A DNA stretch of 35,778 nt from Streptomyces prunicolor NBRC 13075 (lineage in GTDB: Bacteria > Actinomycetota > Actinomycetes > Streptomycetales > Streptomycetaceae). Position numbers and translations under genes: made by a program. This document shows positions 1 through 7,783 of the stretch, in pieces. Location: positions 1 through 35,778 of the forward strand of contig NZ_BARF01000046.1 in the NCBI RefSeq assembly GCF_000367365.1, written 5' to 3'. Below the pieces are notes generated by a model. That model searched no databases, was not told the DNA's origin, and was given only the letters and a program-made list of their open reading frames with translations. Every line of letters starts with the position of its first letter. Within the stretch, counting starts at the first letter, position 1.

Positions 1-49
1 GCGCCCCTTAAAAACTCCCTGGCCGCTTCTTAGTAGAGCGAGGTATGTC

Positions 50-2272
50 ATGCGCGCGTCCGAAATCAACCGGCGTGCCGTTCTCGCGGGTACCGTAGCC
101 GTCGCCGCTCTCACCAGCGTGCCGCTCATCACAACGAGGGCGCAAGCAGCGGAAGTTGACACCACCACCCCCTCCTACCGCTGGCGCAACGCCGTCATCG
201 GCGGCACCGGATTCGTCACCGGCGTCCTCTTCCACCCCTCCGTCCGCGGCCTCGCCTACGCCCGTACCGACATCGGCGGTGCCTACCGCTGGGACGACCG
301 GACCGCCCGCTGGACCCCCCTCACCGATCAACTCGGCTGGGACGACTGGAACTTGCTCGGTGTGGAGGCGCTCGCCGTCGACCCCGCGCACCCTGACCGG
401 CTGTACCTCGCCGTCGGCAGCTACGCCCAGTCCTGGGCCGGCAACGGTGCCGTACTCCGTTCCGAGGACCGGGGCGCGACCTGGACCCGTACCGACCTCA
501 CCGTGAAGCTCGGTGGCAACGAGGACGGGCGTGGTGCGGGGGAGCGGTTGCTCGTGGACCCGCGTGACAGTGACGTGCTCTGGCTCGGCACCCGGCACGA
601 CGGGTTGCTCAAGTCGACCGATCGCGGCGCCACTTGGGCAGCCGTGACCGGGTTCCCGGCGACCGCCAACGCCTCCGGCCAAGGCGTCACCTTTCTCCTC
701 GCCGTCGGCCGTGCCGTCTACGCCGGGTGGGGTGACGGCGACGGGAGCGCTGCCGCCGTCAATCTCTACCGCACCACCGACGGCACGTCCTGGACCCCCG
801 TCCCCGCCCAGCCCACCGGCACCTCCGCCAAGGTCCCGATTCGCGCCGCGTACGACGCACGTGCCCGCGAGCTGTACGTGACGTACGCCGACGCCCCCGG
901 GCCCAACGGTCAGTCCACCGGCAGTGTGCACAAGTTGGCCGTCGCGAGCGGGACTTGGACGGACGTTACGCCGGTCGTACCGGGCGGGACCACGGCCGAC
1001 GGGTCCGTCGACAGCTTCGGCTACGGCGGGGTCGCCGTCGACGCCCGTCGCGCCGGCACCGTCGTCGTCTCCACCAACAACCGCTGGGCGGCCGTCGACA
1101 CCCTGTACCGGACCACCGACGGCGGCCGTACCTGGACGTCCCTCAAGGACGCTGCTGTGTTCGACGTGCCCGAGACTCCTTTCCTCAAGTGGGGTGCTGA
1201 ACAGCCGAAGTTCGGCTGGTGGATCCAGGCCGTCGCCGTCGACCCGTACGACTCGAAGCACGTCGTCTACGGCACCGGTGCCACCCTCTACGGCACCCGT
1301 GACCTCACCCACTGGGCACCGCGGATCCGTGGCCTGGAGGAGACGTCCGTGATCCAGCTGATCTCGCCCCCGGTCGGGGAGGCACACCTGATCAGCGCCT
1401 CGCGGGACATCGGCGTGATGTACCACGAGCGGCTCACGGCGTCTCCGTCGCGCGGCATGGCGACGAACCCCGTGTTCGGGTCGGCGACGGGAATCGCGCA
1501 GGCCGCGGGCAGGCCGGCCTACGTCGTCCGCACGGGCTGGGGCGACAACGGCAACGGTGCACACTCGGGCGACGGCGGCCGGACCTGGGCGCCCTTCGCT
1601 GCCCAGCCCTCCCTCGCCCACGACGCACCGGGGCCGATCGCCACCAGCGCCGACGGCAGTACGCTGCTGTGGTCCTTCGTGCACTGGGACGGCACGAAGT
1701 ACGCAGCCCATCGCTCGGCGGACAACGGCGCGACCTGGTCCGAGATCTCCTCCTTCCCGAAGGGCGCCACGCCGGTCGCCGACCCGGCCGACCCGACGCT
1801 CTTCTACTCGTACGACACCGACACAGGAACGCTATACGCCAGCACTGACAGTGGCCTCTCGTTCACTGCGCGTGCGAGTGGGCTGCCCGCCGGGGACAGC
1901 CAGTTCCAGCTGGTCGCGGCGCCGGGACGGTCCGGTGACCTGTGGCTCAGCGTCAAGTGGAACGGGCTCTACCGGTCCCTCGACGGCGGCGTGAGTTTCA
2001 GCAAAATCGCCAGCTGCTGGGCCTCGTACACCCTCGGCTTCGGCAGATCCGCCCCCGGCGCCGACTACCCCGCGATCTATCAGGTCGGCTCGACCGAGAC
2101 CGTCACCGCCGTCTACCGCTCCGACGACGAGGCGCAGACCTGGGTGCGCATCAACGACGACCGGCATCAGTGGGGTTGGGTCGGTCAGGCCATCGTCGGT
2201 GACCCGCGCGTTCACGGGCGCGTGTACCTCGCCACCAACGGGCGGGGCATCCAGTACGGGGAGCAGATCTGA
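50..2272 (+). CDS. Secreted GH74 endo-xyloglucanase
   Basis: A 740-residue exported beta-1,4-glucanase of family GH74, expected to cut the xyloglucan backbone outside the cell. The N-terminus carries a twin-arginine (NRRAVLA, residues 7-13) and hydrophobic segment ending near AQA-AE (about 34), so Tat export is likely. The rest is a two-propeller fold: many Asp-box/BNR motifs of the SxDxGxTW type are visible (SEDRGATW, STDRGATW, TTDGGRTW, SGDGGRTW, SADNGATW, STDSGLSF, SLDGGVSF). By family pattern the catalytic aspartates are D74 in ARTDIGGAYRW and D453 in SASRDIGVMYH; the second motif departs from the usual GDIxGFxH form. No carbohydrate-binding module follows. The ATG at 50 is chosen because GAGCGAGG lies 6 nt upstream. 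The stop overlaps the next start by one base. Family assignment is strong; xyloglucan specificity is inferred from family and neighbours. Confidence 0.93.
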   Translation: MRASEINRRAVLAGTVAVAALTSVPLITTRAQAAEVDTTTPSYRWRNAVIGGTGFVTGVLFHPSVRGLAYARTDIGGAYRWDDRTARWTPLTDQLGWDDWNLLGVEALAVDPAHPDRLYLAVGSYAQSWAGNGAVLRSEDRGATWTRTDLTVKLGGNEDGRGAGERLLVDPRDSDVLWLGTRHDGLLKSTDRGATWAAVTGFPATANASGQGVTFLLAVGRAVYAGWGDGDGSAAAVNLYRTTDGTSWTPVPAQPTGTSAKVPIRAAYDARARELYVTYADAPGPNGQSTGSVHKLAVASGTWTDVTPVVPGGTTADGSVDSFGYGGVAVDARRAGTVVVSTNNRWAAVDTLYRTTDGGRTWTSLKDAAVFDVPETPFLKWGAEQPKFGWWIQAVAVDPYDSKHVVYGTGATLYGTRDLTHWAPRIRGLEETSVIQLISPPVGEAHLISASRDIGVMYHERLTASPSRGMATNPVFGSATGIAQAAGRPAYVVRTGWGDNGNGAHSGDGGRTWAPFAAQPSLAHDAPGPIATSADGSTLLWSFVHWDGTKYAAHRSADNGATWSEISSFPKGATPVADPADPTLFYSYDTDTGTLYASTDSGLSFTARASGLPAGDSQFQLVAAPGRSGDLWLSVKWNGLYRSLDGGVSFSKIASCWASYTLGFGRSAPGADYPAIYQVGSTETVTAVYRSDDEAQTWVRINDDRHQWGWVGQAIVGDPRVHGRVYLATNGRGIQYGEQI

Positions 2273-4242
2273 TGCCGCAGCTCAGTGACACCACCCGCGG
2301 GCGCATCCTCTTCGGCGGTGACTACAACCCCGAGCAGTGGCCCGAGGAGACCTGGACCGAGGACGCCCGGCTGATGAGGGACGCCGGCGTCAACTCCGTC
2401 ACCCTCGGCGTCTTCTCCTGGGCCAGGCTCGAACCCGAGCCGGGGGAAAGGGAGTTCGGCTGGCTCGACCGGTTGATGGATCTGATGCACGGCAATGGGA
2501 TCGGCGTCGTCCTCGCCACGCCCACTTCCTCCCCGCCGCCGTGGCTGGGGCGCCTCCACCCGGAGACCCTGCCCCGCGATGCCGACGGCCGCATCGAATG
2601 GTGGGGCGGACGGCAGCACTTCTCCCACTCCAGCGCCGTCTACCGCCACCACGCCGCCGCCATCACCGAGGCCCTGGCCGCCCGTTACGCCGACCACCCC
2701 GCCCTCACGATGTGGCACATCAACAACGAGTACTGCACCTTCGACTACGGCGACGAGGCCGCCGTCGCCTTCCGCCGCTGGCTGCGCGCGAAGTACGGCA
2801 CGCTCGACGCGCTCAACTCGGCCTGGGGCACCGCCTTTTGGAGCCAGGGCTACGACACCTGGGACGGCGTCCTGCCCCCGCGTCACGCCCACTACCTCAA
2901 CAACCCCACCCACGTGCTCGACTTCAAGCGCTTCACCTCCGACATGCTCCTGGAGTGCTACACCGCCGAGCGCGACATCGTCCGCCGGTACACCCCGCAC
3001 ATCCCGGTCACCACCAACTTCATGCCGCTGTGGGTGGGGCAGGACGGCTGGCGCTGGTCCGAGGAGGAGGACGTCGTCTCGGTTGATCTGTATCCCGACC
3101 CGCGTGATCCCCTCGGCGCCCAAAGTGCCGCGCTCGTCCAGGACTTGACCCGTTCGCAGGCGCACGGTCCCTGGATGCTCATGGAGCAGGCCGCCGGACC
3201 GGTCAACTGGCGCGGCGTGAACCACCCCAAGCCGCGCGGCCTCAACCGCCTCTGGTCCCTCCAGGCGGTGGCCCGGGGCGCCGACGCCGTCTGCTACTTC
3301 CAGTGGCGTCAATCCCGGCAGGGCGCCGAGAAGTTCCATTCCGGGATGCTCAGCCACGCGGGGGAGCGCGGCCGCACCTTCCAGGAGGTCAAGCAGCTCG
3401 GCGCCGAACTCGCCCGCATAGGTGAGGAAGTGACAGGTAGTCACATCACCTCCGACATTGCGATCCTGCATGACTGGAATGCCTGGTGGGCGGGCGCGCA
3501 GGACGGCCGTCTCTCCACCGAGGTCGAATACCCGGAAGTCCTCCGCGCCTGGCACCGCGCCCTCTGGGAGTCCCACCTCGCCACCGACTTCGCCCATCCC
3601 GAACACGACCTGTCCGCTTACAAGTTGGTGGTCGTCCCGCAGCTCTACCTCCTCACGGACACCGCGATCGACAACCTTCTCGCTTACGTCCGCGCCGGCG
3701 GCACCCTCGTCTCCGGCTTTCTCGCCGGCATCGCCGACGAGGACGACCGGGTCCGGTCCGGCGGCATGGATGCCCGTCTCCGCGAGCTGTTCGCCATCCG
3801 CACCCTGCACGAGTGGTGGCCGCTGGACGCTGGGGAGACCGCCGAGTGCGAGGGTTTCCGCGGCACGCTCTGGTCGGAGGAGATCGAACCTGAGGACGAC
3901 AACGTCGACGAGGTAATCCCGTACAAGGGCGGGGAGTTGGACGGTCTGCCCGCCGTTCTGCGCAGGGGCAGGTCCTGGTATGTCTCGACGCTTCCGGAAC
4001 CGCACGCGCTGCGCGCCCTGCTCGCCCGTGTCGCCGACGGCGCGGGCGTCCGTCCGGTGCTCGCCGGGGCCCCGCTGGGCGTCGAGGCCGTACGGCGCGG
4101 AGAGGTGCTGTTTCTCCTCAACCACGGCCGCGAACCGGTCACCGTCGAACTCCCGGACGCCCACCGCGACTTGCTCACCGACGAGACCGTCGAGGGCGAG
4201 CTCACCCTCGGCCGCTACGGCGTGGCGGTGCTGCGACCATGA
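2272..4242 (+). CDS. GH42 beta-galactosidase
   Basis: A 656-residue cytoplasmic glycosidase without a signal peptide. The N-terminal barrel begins with GGDYNPEQWPEETW, the hallmark of GH42. The acid/base is E153 in MWHINNEYC and the nucleophile is E305 in LMEQAAGPVNW. The central trimerisation domain (about 370-590) and a short C-terminal beta domain complete the usual GH42 length. The likely job is to remove galactose from imported xyloglucan oligosaccharides. ATG overlaps the GH74 stop (TGATG at 2270-2274), with GGGGAG about 8 nt upstream, so translation is coupled; its own stop overlaps the GH95 start by 4 nt. Some GH42 members act on arabinogalactan or galactan, so the substrate is inferred from context. 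Confidence 0.94.
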   Translation: MPQLSDTTRGRILFGGDYNPEQWPEETWTEDARLMRDAGVNSVTLGVFSWARLEPEPGEREFGWLDRLMDLMHGNGIGVVLATPTSSPPPWLGRLHPETLPRDADGRIEWWGGRQHFSHSSAVYRHHAAAITEALAARYADHPALTMWHINNEYCTFDYGDEAAVAFRRWLRAKYGTLDALNSAWGTAFWSQGYDTWDGVLPPRHAHYLNNPTHVLDFKRFTSDMLLECYTAERDIVRRYTPHIPVTTNFMPLWVGQDGWRWSEEEDVVSVDLYPDPRDPLGAQSAALVQDLTRSQAHGPWMLMEQAAGPVNWRGVNHPKPRGLNRLWSLQAVARGADAVCYFQWRQSRQGAEKFHSGMLSHAGERGRTFQEVKQLGAELARIGEEVTGSHITSDIAILHDWNAWWAGAQDGRLSTEVEYPEVLRAWHRALWESHLATDFAHPEHDLSAYKLVVVPQLYLLTDTAIDNLLAYVRAGGTLVSGFLAGIADEDDRVRSGGMDARLRELFAIRTLHEWWPLDAGETAECEGFRGTLWSEEIEPEDDNVDEVIPYKGGELDGLPAVLRRGRSWYVSTLPEPHALRALLARVADGAGVRPVLAGAPLGVEAVRRGEVLFLLNHGREPVTVELPDAHRDLLTDETVEGELTLGRYGVAVLRP

Positions 4243-6512
4243 CCGGCGAACCCGTACCCGCCGACCTCCCGCCACCGGGCCCCACACCCGCCGACCCCTC
4301 GCCACCCGGTCCCACGCACGCCACCTGGGAACCCCTCCCCGCCACCCGCTGGGAGGACGCCTACCTCAGCGGCAACGGCCACCACGGCGCCCTCGTGTTC
4401 GGTGATCCGAACGACGACCGTGTCATCGTCACCCACCACACCCTGGTCCGCCCGAACGGCGCCGAACACGCCCGCCCTCCACACCTCGCCGCCGAACTCC
4501 CTGCGCTCCAGGCCAGGTTGCTCGCAGGTGACCTCACCGCCGCCGAGGCGTTCACGGACGACCGCCCACTTCAGTGGGTGCAGCCGTTCCACCCGGCCTT
4601 CCAGCTACGGCTGCGCAGGCCGTCCGGCACGGCCGGGCGCGACTACCGCCGTACCGTCGACTTCACCACCGGCGAGGTCACCGCCCGCTGTGACGACTGG
4701 CGCAGCCGCGTCTTCGTCTCCCGCGCCGACGACGTGATCGTCCAGCACATCACCGCTCCCGACCTCACCCTCGACCTCGCCCAGGACTACCAACTCCCGG
4801 GTGCGCCAGCAGGGTTGGGGGTCGGCCACGGCACGCTCCTCACCTCCGGCGGCGCCGTTCTCACCCTCCGCGTCCGCTATCCCGACAGTGATCGCGCGTA
4901 CACCGGAGTCACCCTCGCCGTGGTTACCGGCGGCACAACACGGCTCACCTCGACGGGAGTTCGGATCGCCGGGGCCGACGAAGTCCTGCTCCTCACCCGA
5001 GTCCGACGCCACACCGGCGAGCTGGACGTCGTAGAAGAGACCCGGGCTCTAAGGGAGTTGTTCGCCGACCGGCAGCGGTTCTACGACGCCCTCCTCGATC
5101 GGCACCTCGCCCTCCATCGCACCGCCTACGCCCGCGTCACCCTCGACCTCCACGCCGCCGACGCCGAACGTGCGCTTCCCGGGAGCGAGTTGCTGAAGCG
5201 GCCCCACAGCCCCGCCCTCCTCGAACGGCTCTTCGCCGCCGGCCGGTATCACCTGCTCTCCTCCAGCGGGCTGTTCCCGCCCCGGCTCACCGGACTGTGG
5301 ACCGGCGACTGGAACACGGCCTGGTCGGGGGCGTTCACCAACGACGCGAACCTCAACCTCCAGACCGCCTCCGCCGCGAGCGCCGCCCTCCCCGAAGTCA
5401 CCGACGCCCTGGCCTCCCTGATTCATCGTCAGCTCGGCGACTGGAGGGAGAACGCCCGTGCTGTTTTCGGTGCCCGGGGTGTCGTCGCGCCCGCGCACAC
5501 CGACGGCGAGTCCGGGCTGTCGTACCACTTCAGCCGTGAGTACCCGCTGCACCTCTGGACCGCCGGTGCCGACTGGCTGCTCAAGCCGCTCGTCGACCAC
5601 GACGAGACGCGCGGTGTGCGCGACCCGCGTACCGGCGCCGCGCTAGCCGAAGTCGCCCTGTTCTACGAGGACTTCCTCAGCCGCAGTGACCCCGAAGGCA
5701 ACCTGGTCGTCGTCCCCTCCTACTCGCCCGAGAACCGTCCCGCGAACGCCAACGCCAGTTGGGGCGCGATCAACGCGGCGATGGACCTCTCCGCCGCTCG
5801 GCACGCGCTCCACACCGCCGCCGCTTATCACCCGGGTACTCCCGACGCGGCCCGCTGGCTCGCCCTCGCCGACCGGCTTCCGCCGCACCGGGTCAACTCC
5901 CAAGGCGCGCTTGCCGAATGGGCCTGGCCCGGCCTCGACGACACCTACGACCACCGGCATCTCAGTCACCTCTACGGTGTCTGGCCGCTCGACGAGATCA
6001 ACCCGTACGACACCCCGCGGCTCGCCGCCGCCGCGCACCGCGCTCTCCAACTCCGGGGCGCCGAGAACGAATCCGCGCACGGGTACCTCCATCACGCACT
6101 CGTCGCCGCCCGGCTCCGGGACGGTGAACGCGTCGCGCACGCGCTCGGCCAGGTCCTCGGCGGCGATTTCTTCCACGCCTCGCTCATGAGCGCGCACTAC
6201 CCGAACCGTGACGTCTACAACGCGGACGCCGCACACACCCTGCCGGCGCTGCTCGTCGAGGCGCTCGTGCAGTCCACCCCGGACCGACTGGTCCTGCTGC
6301 CCGCACTCCCGGCGGCGTATCCGCACGGTCAACTCACCGGCGTACGCACGAGGTTCGGGGCGGAGGTCGATCTGAGCTGGGCGCCCCATTCCGCCACAGC
6401 GCTGATCCGGCCGTCCCGTACTCACCGCGTCGAACTCCGGACTTCCTCCGGCACGGAGCCGCTCGACCTCGTGGCCGGAGAAGACCGCGTCCTCACCCTG
6501 GGGGCGCGGTAG
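4239..6512 (+). CDS. GH95 alpha-L-fucosidase
   Basis: A 757-residue inverting glycosidase of family GH95, with no signal peptide. After a Pro-rich N-terminal leader (residues 1-27, two near-repeats of ADxxPPGPT) comes the beta-sandwich domain starting WEPLPATRWEDAYLSGNG, then the (alpha/alpha)6 barrel. Family motifs visible are TNDANLNLQ (367-375, equivalent to the catalytic Asn region), SYSPENRP with the general acid E498, and the HRHLSHLYGVWP block. It would remove the terminal 1,2-linked fucose from fucogalactosyl side chains before GH42 and GH31 act. ATGA overlap with the GH42 stop marks tight coupling. GH95 also contains L-galactosidases, so fucose specificity is inferred. The NLNLQ block differs from the NINxQMNYW form I know best, which suggests a separate subfamily. 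Confidence 0.9.
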   Translation: MTGEPVPADLPPPGPTPADPSPPGPTHATWEPLPATRWEDAYLSGNGHHGALVFGDPNDDRVIVTHHTLVRPNGAEHARPPHLAAELPALQARLLAGDLTAAEAFTDDRPLQWVQPFHPAFQLRLRRPSGTAGRDYRRTVDFTTGEVTARCDDWRSRVFVSRADDVIVQHITAPDLTLDLAQDYQLPGAPAGLGVGHGTLLTSGGAVLTLRVRYPDSDRAYTGVTLAVVTGGTTRLTSTGVRIAGADEVLLLTRVRRHTGELDVVEETRALRELFADRQRFYDALLDRHLALHRTAYARVTLDLHAADAERALPGSELLKRPHSPALLERLFAAGRYHLLSSSGLFPPRLTGLWTGDWNTAWSGAFTNDANLNLQTASAASAALPEVTDALASLIHRQLGDWRENARAVFGARGVVAPAHTDGESGLSYHFSREYPLHLWTAGADWLLKPLVDHDETRGVRDPRTGAALAEVALFYEDFLSRSDPEGNLVVVPSYSPENRPANANASWGAINAAMDLSAARHALHTAAAYHPGTPDAARWLALADRLPPHRVNSQGALAEWAWPGLDDTYDHRHLSHLYGVWPLDEINPYDTPRLAAAAHRALQLRGAENESAHGYLHHALVAARLRDGERVAHALGQVLGGDFFHASLMSAHYPNRDVYNADAAHTLPALLVEALVQSTPDRLVLLPALPAAYPHGQLTGVRTRFGAEVDLSWAPHSATALIRPSRTHRVELRTSSGTEPLDLVAGEDRVLTLGAR

Positions 6513-6548
6513 CCACTCGCAGTTCCCCCCACCCATGGAAGGGACACC

Positions 6549-7262
6549 ATGGCAACACGCAAGCTGGGCCGCGTACTTACGGCCGTTCTCGCCCCCGCAC
6601 TCGCGCTCGGCGCCACCGTCGCACTCGCGTCGGCCCCCGCCTCCGCCGCGGTCTGGAGCTCGTGCGCCCAGTACGGCAACACGACCCTGAACGGCTACAC
6701 GCTCTACAACAACATCTGGGGCTCCGGCGCCGGCAGCCAGTGCATCTGGGCCAACTCCGGTACCAACTGGGGCGTCAACGCCAACCACCCCAACACCGGC
6801 GGCATCAAGTCCTACCCCAACGCCAAGAAGGTGATCAACAAGTCGATCACCTCGCTGGGTTCGCTCACCAGCAGCTACAACGTCACGGTGCCGTCGTCCG
6901 GCGCGTACAACACGTCGTACGACATCTGGGACACCAACTACGACTACGAGATCATGCTCTGGATGAACAAGACCGGAGCCGTCGGCCCGCTCGGCACCTC
7001 GCAGGGCACCCTCACCCTGGGCGGTCACACCTGGACCGTCTACAAGGGCAACAACGGCGCCAACGACGTGTTCTCGTTTGTGCGCACCTCGAACTCCAGC
7101 TCCGGCACGGTCAACGTCCTGCCGATCCTCAAGTGGATCAAGGACACCAAGGGCTGGTTCGGCAACGTGACCATCGGGGACCTGCAGTTCGGCTTCGAGA
7201 TCACGTCCTCGTCCGGCGGACTCGACTTCACCACCAACAGCGAGAGTGTCAGCAGTAGTTGA
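6549..7262 (+). CDS. Secreted GH12 endoglucanase/xyloglucanase (first copy)
   Basis: A 237-residue secreted beta-jelly-roll glucanase. A Sec-type signal peptide (MATRKLGRVLTAVLAPALAL...) ends at about ASA-AV (33-34). The mature part of about 200 residues is a bare GH12 catalytic domain with no cellulose-binding module. Catalytic glutamates fit E134 in DYEIMLWM (nucleophile) and E217 in QFGFEITSSSGG (acid/base); GPLGTSQG and the FVRTSNSSSG strand are also typical. It lies 36 nt downstream of the GH95 gene, with GGAAGGGA before the ATG, and probably belongs to the same transcript. GH12 enzymes cut beta-1,4-glucan or xyloglucan, so here it probably supports GH74. A strong hairpin follows the stop. 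Confidence 0.93.
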   Translation: MATRKLGRVLTAVLAPALALGATVALASAPASAAVWSSCAQYGNTTLNGYTLYNNIWGSGAGSQCIWANSGTNWGVNANHPNTGGIKSYPNAKKVINKSITSLGSLTSSYNVTVPSSGAYNTSYDIWDTNYDYEIMLWMNKTGAVGPLGTSQGTLTLGGHTWTVYKGNNGANDVFSFVRTSNSSSGTVNVLPILKWIKDTKGWFGNVTIGDLQFGFEITSSSGGLDFTTNSESVSSS

Positions 7263-7288
7263 CCTTCCCCAGCAGTCCGGTACTTCGC

Positions 7289-7675
7289 TCAGCCGCCCGG
7301 TCCTCGTGCTCCGCGAGGGCCGGGCGGTGCCACGACGAGCGCGGCGACCCAGCAGCCGAGTGAGGCCAGCACAAGGCCGAACACCGCCGGATTGACGTAC
7401 CCGGGAACGGTGTTGGCGACGTAGCTGCCCCCGCCCGTCATCTCGCAGTCGAACCTGAGCGGGGCGAAACCCACGGAATAGTCCACGACATGGGCGGCTC
7501 TGGGGTCCACCGGCCCGCCTTCCTCCCCGTTGGTCGTACGGCAGGGGAGCATCGGCGAGGAGTCCGCGCCGCCGTCCTCGGCCTGGAGGATCGCGCCCAG
7601 GACGTAGAGCAGACCCCAGAGATACAGGGCGAACGCGGCGAGGCCCGCAGCAAAGGCGAGCTTGCGTAACACCAT
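7289..7675 (-). CDS. Small two-span membrane protein, function unknown
   Basis: Not recognised. From the ATG at 7675 it has 128 residues: an N-terminal membrane helix (LAFAAGLAAFALYLWGLLYV), an extracytoplasmic stretch with two Cys (LPCRTTN and RFDCEMTG) that could form a disulphide, a second helix (NPAVFGLVLASLGCWVAALVV), and a Gly/Pro/Arg tail. The start is uncertain: no good ribosome-binding site precedes the ATG, and the frame stays open to a GTG at 7747. The third codon from the ATG is TTA (7667-7669), which in Streptomyces is read by the bldA tRNA, so translation may be developmentally gated. The last codons lie inside the hairpin terminator at 7293-7327. It sits between two xyloglucan gene groups, but nothing in it suggests a role in sugar use. 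Confidence 0.6.
   Translation of the reverse strand: MVLRKLAFAAGLAAFALYLWGLLYVLGAILQAEDGGADSSPMLPCRTTNGEEGGPVDPRAAHVVDYSVGFAPLRFDCEMTGGGSYVANTVPGYVNPAVFGLVLASLGCWVAALVVAPPGPRGARGPGG
7293..7327. terminator. Hairpin terminator shared by convergent genes
   Basis: Inverted repeat CCGCCCGGTCCTCG (7293-7306) and CGAGGGCCGGGCGG (7314-7327): 14 pairs including one G-T pair, with a 7-nt loop. It lies 30 nt after the GH12 stop, so it probably ends the GH74-GH42-GH95-GH12 transcript, and being symmetric it could act in both directions. It also encodes the Gly/Pro-rich C-terminus of the convergent membrane protein. There is no T-run, as is usual for Streptomyces terminators. Confidence 0.7.
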
Positions 7676-7783
7676 CGGAGGAGTCCAGCAGAACAAGATC
7701 GATACGGCTGTGACGGAGCCCACAGTTCCGCGCAACGGAAGCGTCACGGCTCGGGCGCCCGCCCCGATCGGGCGCCCTGACCT

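Noticed and set aside
8..1711. Long open frame antisense to GH74 (567 codons)
   Set aside because: It is a high-GC shadow frame: low-complexity Gly/Arg/Val composition, no family resemblance, and the plus strand encodes a clear GH74 enzyme.
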